Shown in pieces: positions 40,903 through 64,000 of a DNA stretch of 64,000 nt. The notes under the pieces are model-generated. The model made no database searches. It saw only the letters and a program-made list of their open reading frames with translations, and was not told the DNA's origin. Source of the DNA: Datnioides undecimradiatus (Eukaryota > Chordata > Actinopteri > Lobotiformes > Datnioididae); NCBI GenBank assembly GCA_008933995.1, contig WARS01002753.1, positions 434,001 through 498,000 on the forward strand, written 5' to 3'. Numbering within the stretch: position 1 is the stretch's first letter; each line of letters starts with the position of its first letter. The translations under genes were made by a program, and so were the position numbers.

Positions 40903-42417
40903 CACCGTATATCCAGAAACGTCCACTTGTACCAGCCTGTAATGTCATCATGCCCCCGCCAACAAAATACAACCCCCGGCATAATCTACTGACTGACTGT
41001 GGGCCGATGCCGCGCCGCGGGACACGAAACACCACATTTTAAGTGTCAACCGGACAATAATCCTCCCGTAGTTGTGTTTTCTGTCAGATCTGCATCGTCG
41101 CGGTCCTTCCTGTGTTTGGTTAGACCAAAGGCAACAGCTCCATGTAGCCTGCCAACTTCTATGACTCTTGTCGACGCAGATCGTCTCCCGGAAACGCCGT
41201 TTCGCTCCGTACGCCGCAGCTCCGCGTGTCAAAGTTGTTTGCTTTTAATATGCATCTGGGTCTATGCACCTCGCGTGAAGCGGGTCAGTTGCCATTTCAT
41301 ACGGTACGACTTTGTTTTTTCAGGTTTCGAATCGTTTTTATCGTACCTCCGACTTCCAGAGCGACAGAAAGCGCCGACGCTGAAGTGACTTGATAATCTG
41401 TGAACTCAGGTCCAGATTCGCTAAGGCTGGCAGTTTCCTGATGCGTCTTCTGTTTCTTCACCTCAGCAACTGTGTTTTTTATCAAAGTCACATCGTGTTT
41501 CATTTGTTGCACTGAGCAAACAATCAACCCCCCTCACTGCAGATCTCAGTTCGGTCCAGCTTCTCACTTCTCACTGCTCTGTCCTGAGTTTCCTCTGACC
41601 TGATGGCGACAGTGATGTGCCTTGAACAATGACTGCAGCAGCGGCCGAACGGGTTCGTCACGCAGCATTTCGGTGTCGCATGCGCGAGTATGTTGTGGCT
41701 CTCGGCCTCTTGTTTAAGTGCAAACCCAAGAACCAGAGATGCACAGAAACACGTGGTCACGACTGGTGAAAAGAGACAATTTAGCCTGAAACCTGTCATT
41801 TTTCTGTCAGAAGTCAGTGAAAACTGTTTCCTGGAGCTCAAAGTGACGTCCTCAAACGTCAACAACCAACCCCGAACAGTCCACAATGCAAAGTCATTGA
41901 GTTTACTGTATTGTAAGTCAGAGAAAAGCAGCTAATTGCCACATACGAGACGCTGGAGACAGCAGATGTTTGGGTTTTCTGCTTGATAAGTGACTAAAAT
42001 GACTATTCGTTTAATTTCTACTTGCTTCATTAAGTGACAGATGGTCAATTCCAGCAGCGTGCGGACGGTCGCTGATGTGTAGCAGAGCTGTGACTCTTCC
42101 TCTGAAGAGGCGTTTCAACCATAAATTTGATTGGATCTAATTGCTCAGCTGCTCTAATTCATGATTTCATGTGTTCCACAGAACAACCGTAAACATCATG
42201 TGACCTGTATTGTTACGCCCGGGCGCTTTGATAGATTTAACGCACTTTACTTCTGCAGCATGACGATAATTAAGCATTGAGCATTTGTGCCCCTCTGAGG
42301 TCGTCTCACACACTTTGTAGTCCGCGTTTCTGATTTGCTGACGCGTGACAGTGAGTTTGTGTGTTTGTGTGCTAAAACGCTTCGACGTCGACATCCCAGC
42401 GTTATTAAACAGAGCTG

Positions 42418-42718
42418 AAGGAACAGTTTGACATTTTGGGAAGTATAAGAGCGTTACTGTCGCTTTTCTTTGCCAATAGCTTCTTCTGGTTTTTGTACAG
42501 ACTAAACAAGACAAAACGTGTTAGTTGCTGAGATGTTTGAGGTGCTGGTCGTTGGATTTTGTTACAATCCGACGGAGCCAGGTGAGGTGTTTGCTCCTGT
42601 TTCCAGTCTTCACGCTAAGCTAAGCTAACATCTGCTTGGCTGTAGCTTTATGGTGTTATATTACAGACGTGATAGAGGCAGAAAAACATACTTCTCAAAC
42701 TGTTGAGCTGCTCCTTTA
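42418..42718. mobile_element. Fish interspersed repeat with inverted ends (non-autonomous)
   Basis: The left end reads AGGAACAGTTTGACATTTTG. The right end, reverse-complemented, reads AAAGGAGCAGCTCAACAGTT and continues GAGAAGTATG, mirroring the left GGAAGTATA. The interior (CTGTTTCCAGTCTT, GCTAAGCTAAGCTAAC, GAGGTGCTGGTCG, reverse orientation) resembles an abundant fish repeat as I remember it. It encodes no protein. It is diverged and probably old. Confidence 0.65.
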
Positions 42719-43706
42719 AAATCAAACTGAATTGAATAAAGCAAAACTTTTAGGTATTCTTTTAAATGCACGGTTAAAAACAAACCTTTTTCAGTTTGTA
42801 CTCCAGTCATTTGGATGTCAGTAGGTTGTTGGTAGGTTGCAATACACTGACGTAGACCTACGTGTAGGACCAGCAGCCGAGCTCTTTGTCTCGTTTTGTG
42901 AGTTACAAACCGTTCATAAACCAGCGCCGTCGTTAACTTGAAGCTCATTTCATTTTCAAGGCCAAAATCTGCAACTTGTGCAAAAGTTTCCCATAACATT
43001 TCAGGAATAATTCGTTTTTAGTCTTTGTTCAGATCTTGTCAAATCAAGCGATGAGGCCATGGAGCACTGAAAGAAGACATATTATTTATTATTTTTGTAA
43101 TTGTTGTAAATAACTGAACAATAAATGAATAAAACAGAAAAATAAAGTGAAGCGAAATTCCTCATTGTTAATGGACATGTTTTATGAATTGTCTGTTTTA
43201 ACAGTGTACATACATTTTTATTTTTTATTGTCTCATAGAAGCGCCATAATTTGACTTTAATAATACTGAACTGGCTGTTGGTGGTGGGAGGAGGGCCAAC
43301 CTGTCGGCCAACATGGGTGTTAAGTGATGAACGCAGACTCTAAAATCATTTAAAAATGGTAGCTTGAATGTGCCGTGCTAGCCTGTTAGCATGCGTGCTA
43401 AAGCCGATAGCATGGAGCTAACGTTCTTCCGAGGACAAACTGACGGTTTTGTCTCTGCGCTCTCATTCAACTCAGCTGACCAGTTGGACAATCTCCCATT
43501 GTTGCTGTACTTCCTTTAAGAGTGATGAGAAAATAATAAATTGAACCTAAGAATAGATGATGGTGGTGGTGGTGATGATGAAGATGTTTTATTAATGTAG
43601 ATGAAGTGTTTTTGGGTTTATTTTTAGGAGAGGGGTGTGTCACTCACTGTTGTGGTTCCCTGTGGACGATCTGTAAATGAGTTGTTATGAAATTCAACCA
43701 AATAAA

Positions 43707-44184
43707 AATGGGGGATTTTGTAACTTCCTGTCATTTTGTTTTGTCTTTTCTCCATATTAACATTTTCTGCAAACATGCAAGCATCAGTAGTTTCATAAAA
43801 CGGCTGCTGTTTCTAGTTTTTAGTCGAGTGTTTTATCAAAAGCATCAATGCATTTGCTGAGGACTACTTTCAGCTGCGGATTAATACACATTTGGCGCTC
43901 TAGTAAAGCAGAACAGTGCATGGTAAATGGTGCAACAAACAGTTTTTGAACAAGAGCAACAGAGAAAGATTATGTATGTGGCTTTGGATGCACAGATAAT
44001 ACTTTAATTATGATTTAATTGTTTACGATATTAAGATATGGAGTAAATACTTGTTAAGTCTTCGTGTCAGTGATGCCCGATGATGACCCAAAGCCCTAAA
44101 CAGCAGCCGGTAGTAGAGATGCATGAATATAGCTGTGTGCTGGTATGTTTAGCTTACTCTGCAGCAGCCCCTCCCCTCCCCAGC
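43707..44184. other. Intergenic between dnajc5ga and trim54
   Basis: About 0.5 kb from the last dnajc5ga poly(A) signal to the trim54 TATA/MEF2-like box. No coding potential. A CT-rich CCCCTCCCCTCCCC stretch lies at 44168-44181, just upstream of the TATA-like element. Confidence 0.6.
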
Positions 44185-44194
44185 CTATAAATAG
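44185..44194 (+). promoter_or_regulatory. TATA box / MEF2 site of the trim54 promoter
   Basis: CTATAAATAG fits both a TATA box and the MEF2 consensus YTAWWWWTAR exactly. A CCCCTCCCC Sp1/KLF-like run lies directly upstream. MEF2 drives muscle genes, and TRIM54 is a striated-muscle protein, so this is the likely core promoter, 1.75 kb before the start codon. Confidence 0.6.
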
Positions 44195-60688
<16,494 letters not shown>

Positions 60689-62890
60689 GACCAAACCAGA
60701 GGGAAGCTGCCGTTCGCTCCGGGAGACTTCCAGGTGTTTGTTCGTCTCCCGGGTCTCCCCGTCGACCTTCACTGACGAATTGATCGGGGCTTTGAGGCGT
60801 GTGTTTGATTTCGGTTCGAAACGTGTCCGATCGTCACATTAGTTATTCAGCTTCGGGTGCTCGGTCACTGCAGAGTTTGCAGGGATGCACCTGCAGCCTC
60901 ACCAGCTCACATCGGACACGAATCACGACTGAACTGGTCCTATTTTAGTTTGTGGGACGAATCAGAGACGAGTGTTTTTGTTAGTTAAGATTTTGTTAGT
61001 TAATCTCAAGATCCAACAACAGGTTTTTTTTAAGCTTTCAAGCACATCTCAGATGAATTTGTCGCCGTTGTCATGGAAACCCATTTTAAAGGACCCCCTT
61101 GTGTCACATAACAGTGTCTGCATACCGGAGGAAACCGAGTCAGCGATCGCCTTTAAACCTCAACTCAAAACATACTTTTATTTATTTGGAGCCTTTCATG
61201 GTTTTTACAAGAGTTTTATTCGTCTTTGAACTTAATTAATTGTCTTTTTGCCAATTTAAACTGTTTCCATCTGTTTTGTTTTCAGCGCTCGTCTCCTTTA
61301 ATTTCGCTGCCTGCGTGAAGCTCTTTGGATTTTAAAAAGTGATACAAAGAAAGATTATTTTTATTTTATTTCAAATAAAAATCCCAGTTATTATCTTAAA
61401 TCTTAATCTATTAGATGAAATATCAAGATATTTGTGGCTATAAATCTTTTGACTGAATGAATCAAATCAGCATGAGGGTTTGTAAGTTCCACCTTTATAA
61501 ATTCAGCCTGATACAGAGTGAATTTTTATTTAAATAAGTGTTTTTAATGAACCTTATTCTCTTTTATTGTCTTTATTTCCAGCCCCTGTTGGTTTGCAAG
61601 GCACCAGAAGGACAGTCGCAGAGGTCAAACAATGCAGTGACCTCAGGATGCATCAATACTTAAATGATGAAATTAAAATTATAAAGTCTAGATGTGCAAA
61701 GTTTGCAGACACTCAGACTTGCTGCTGTAATAAATGCAAAAGGCGAGGTGTTGTAGTTTCTTTATTTAAACTGTTCCTGATCATTAATAAACTGTTTTAT
61801 TTCTCTGGATGGTTGTTTGTTATGAAATCACATTAACCAGCGGTTTCATACATGCTGTGTGAGCATACAGCAGCACATACAGGAGGTGACCCGGAGCTCC
61901 TCTGGTCATACCTGCCATATTTAAAGCGCAAAGTTTCTAAAAATGCAAACCAAGGCGGCGTGCTGACGGCTCCTCAAACTGAAGCGGTGCGAATGTGTCA
62001 GAGGCTGTTTATAGATGTTCTTGTTGCTGCGCTGATGAACTGTAATGTTTGGAAATGTGCACAGTCTGGAGTCAGAGCAGCAGCAGCAGCGGCGGCAGCA
62101 GCGGCGGCAGCTCGCTGTGTGTGGAGCAGAGGGGATGTGTCAAATCATCTCCAACGAGACCACTTGCGTAAAAAGAGCGAGCTGCAGCAGCGAGCGAAGG
62201 ATTCCCCTCATCCGCTCGGGAAAAGGTGGACGGCTTCGGTGCATTCATGCTGACTCAACAGCAGCGGCAACGACAACAACAACAGCGTCCTCCTCCGTGC
62301 CGCGCTCTGTGCGGCGTGGGCGCGCCGGGCCCGAGCAGCTGGAGAGTCACCGGTGATTGTTCAGACGTGGGATGGTGACACTGATCTCATGATATCTCAG
62401 CTTTTGTTCTTCTTCTCTCCAGGTCCCCGCCGCAGCCCCGAAGGGAACGCAAGAGGCCGAGACTGAAATCGTAATCCTCCTGAGGAGCAAACGTGGAGAC
62501 CAGGAACCACCAGAGTCACCTTTCACTTACATCACACTGTGCTTCCTCCTGCAGTAGCCCAGATGCAGTGGAACTGACTCGGCCAGATCTTTGCCTCCCA
62601 CATTGTTGCCTTTTGTTCCTTTAAAACAAAAAACCAGTGTATTGTGTGTAAATATATCTCTCCCTGTAAAGCTCACAGGAAACGTATACCGTGGATTTTC
62701 TGTGCTGTGGGAGGAAAAGTGAAAAGATCTCGTTCGTGTGCGCCTTCTTCCCTTTTTCCCCGCGGGATTTAAAGCCCTTTATATAGCTTTCTGTCACAAA
62801 AAGGCTTCCGTAGTGGCTCGTTTTGTCCGTTTTATCGTGTTTTTACACGTTATGTGAACATTAAAACAGGAGCAGCGCGTGGATTAAAGG
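60689..62890 (+). other. trim54 3' UTR region, possibly spliced
   Basis: Follows the TAA at 60686-60688. A weak donor (TTCCAG|GTGTTT, 60730) and an acceptor (CTCTCCAG at about 62421) could remove an intron 42 nt past the stop. ATTAAA signals lie at 62859-62864 and 62883-62888, the second followed by a GT-rich stretch. The segment 62070-62360 is CAG/CGG-rich and CpG-rich. It could instead be a first exon or promoter of a further gene, with a donor-like CACCG|GTGATT at 62354. Confidence 0.4.
62076..62111. repeat. (CAG/CGG)n trinucleotide tract
   Basis: AGCAGCAGCAGCGGCGGCAG-type run of about 36 bp. A second CAG/CAA-rich run lies at about 62258-62286. Confidence 0.85.
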
Positions 62891-63034
62891 TCTCTTTTGT
62901 GAGTTTGCAGCTCAGAACTTTTTTATATCTCCCATCGGAGGAGATGATAAAATGCATAAATACAGTGAGGGTGATGTAAACCTGAGTGGGCAGATAAGCT
63001 TATTACTGTACTGCTGATGGTTTCTGTGTTGCTG

Positions 63035-63065
63035 CGTGTGTGTGCGCGCGCGTGTGTGTGTGTGC
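63035..63065. repeat. (GT/GC)n microsatellite
   Basis: Run of GTGTGTGCGCGCGCGTGTGTG type, about 30 bp, alternating purine-pyrimidine with Z-DNA potential. Confidence 0.9.
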
Positions 63066-63413
63066 ATGCACGTATGACCAGGAAACAAGCCTCCACATGC
63101 AAACTCGTCCTGACACTTCCTAAAACGATGCACTTGGTGATTTTCAGTGTTTCTTTTATTAAAATAATGATTGTGTGTCAGTCCTGTGTGTCGCTTCCCT
63201 CTGCTGCTGCTGCAAAGATGTCTCATCCATCATCAGAATAAACATGTTTGTGTTCAGCAGCTAATTTTAATGTAAAGTCTTTGGCTTTGCTGTAATAACG
63301 ACACTTTCACTGAGTGATTAAAACATAAAACCCCACAATAATAAACAGAAATACGTCTCAGCCAAAGGTTTTGAGCTGGAGCACTGGTTCCTGTGGGGCC
63401 ATTGAAACACTGA

Positions 63414-63465
63414 AGATCCAGACGTCCGACGACTGAAATCCTTCATCTGCTTCAGATACAGAGTT
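63414..63465 (-). repeat. 52-bp dispersed repeat, copy B (inverted)
   Basis: The reverse complement of this segment equals CAD intron 6 positions 14880-14931 in all 52 bases. Flanking bases differ at once on both sides. Confidence 0.9.
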
Positions 63466-64000
63466 TGATGTGTCATGATGGAAACATCTGAAGAAACATC
63501 AAGAACAAAGGTTACATTGTTTGTTCACGGAGATGTTGCATATTAATAAGCTTAAGCGTGTTAACAAGCAGCTAATGGCGTCCTGTGAACTCTGAACAGG
63601 TCTGGGCTTCAGGTGTGACCACAGGACGCCGTTCTCCCCGCCGCCGGCATCAGTCAGGGCTGTCAGCAGCTGTTCAGACACAGATAAATGACAATGCTTC
63701 CTGTCGACTTCCAGCCGCGACATCGACTTGTTTTTAAAAAAAATTCACTTTTTGCTTTTTGGATCTGAAATTTCTTATTGATCTGTTTACGAGTCCGGAC
63801 GGTTTGTTTTTCAGTCTGGACTTCTGAACAACACGAGGTGATTGTTTTACTGCAGAATCTGATCATCTGTCAACAGATTCTGGTGCTTTCTGGACTCTTC
63901 TGCGTTATTTAATAGGTGCACGGCTTTAACAGGCGCATGATGCAGCGGGATAAAGGTGCATCTGCGTCTGCTCTGCGTGTAAAGTGTGAAGGATTCTCAT

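Larger units (their letters stand above)
39084..43706 (+). other. dnajc5ga 3' UTR / downstream region
   Basis: Follows the TGA at 39081-39083. Splice-like signals suggest two small downstream exons: a donor CTC|GTAAGA at 39087, an exon at 39653-39692 (CTGCAG| ... AAGCAG|GTAGGA), and an acceptor CTCTCCAG at 39833. A CA microsatellite lies at 40871-40901 and an interspersed repeat at 42418-42718. Several AATAAA signals occur (43120, 43141, 43535, 43701). The last is followed by T/GT-rich sequence and is a good candidate for the main poly(A) site. Confidence 0.5.
62891..64000. other. Right-edge intergenic region
   Basis: No gene is recognised. It contains a GT/GC repeat at about 63035-63065 and copy B of the 52-bp dispersed repeat (63414-63465). 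In mammals UCN and MPV17 follow TRIM54; I searched both strands by eye for their sequence and found neither. Confidence 0.55.

Noticed and set aside
62891-64000. Possible UCN or MPV17 gene, expected from mammalian synteny
   Set aside because: No urocortin peptide or MPV17 motif is readable on either strand; the minus-strand frame at 63499-63723 has no known relatives.

Overview
This is a vertebrate nuclear window, almost certainly from a teleost fish and probably a percomorph. The evidence is intron-rich genes with compact introns and conserved exon phases, abundant CA/GT microsatellites, fish-type interspersed repeats, and four protein genes whose closest recalled relatives are vertebrate. 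The species cannot be named from the sequence alone.

Layout. (1) 410-8420, minus strand: the first 15 coding exons of IFT172, about 508 N-terminal residues of WD40 propeller; the gene runs off the left edge. (2) 8421-11440: a divergent intergenic region holding the IFT172 promoter, an alanine tRNA (TGC anticodon) and the CAD promoter with a CACGTG E-box. (3) 11441-27404, plus strand: a complete 44-exon CAD gene. The exons sum to 6684 nt and 2227 codons, and the glutaminase triad falls at C252/H336/E338 as in human CAD. (4) About 29100-43710, plus strand: a DNAJC5G-type cysteine-string protein gene (dnajc5ga-like) with a noncoding first exon, four coding exons (221 aa) and a long, possibly spliced 3' region. 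(5) About 44185-62890, plus strand: a TRIM54/MURF3-type muscle RING-finger gene (8 coding exons, 362 aa) behind a TATA/MEF2-like promoter. (6) 62900-64000: no recognisable gene.

The genes do not form one pathway. IFT172 is an intraflagellar-transport subunit, CAD performs the first three steps of pyrimidine synthesis, DNAJC5-type proteins are membrane-bound co-chaperones, and TRIM54 is a sarcomere/microtubule-associated ubiquitin ligase. Their proximity is conserved synteny: CAD, DNAJC5G and TRIM54 are also neighbours on human 2p23.3. Here IFT172 lies directly upstream of CAD, and SLC30A3 is not seen between CAD and DNAJC5G.

The most unusual signals are in non-coding DNA. trim54 has simple repeats against five of its splice sites, and one of its exons sits inside a roughly 1.9 kb degenerate CACTTCA array. 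A MITE-like family has two copies with matching inverted termini, one in CAD and one in trim54. A perfect 52-bp repeat occurs in CAD intron 6 and, inverted, near the right edge. A 25-bp motif recurs in the first introns of CAD and dnajc5ga. An open frame continues past the dnajc5ga TGA through two possible downstream exons. No prokaryote-type system, CRISPR array or retroviral element was recognised.
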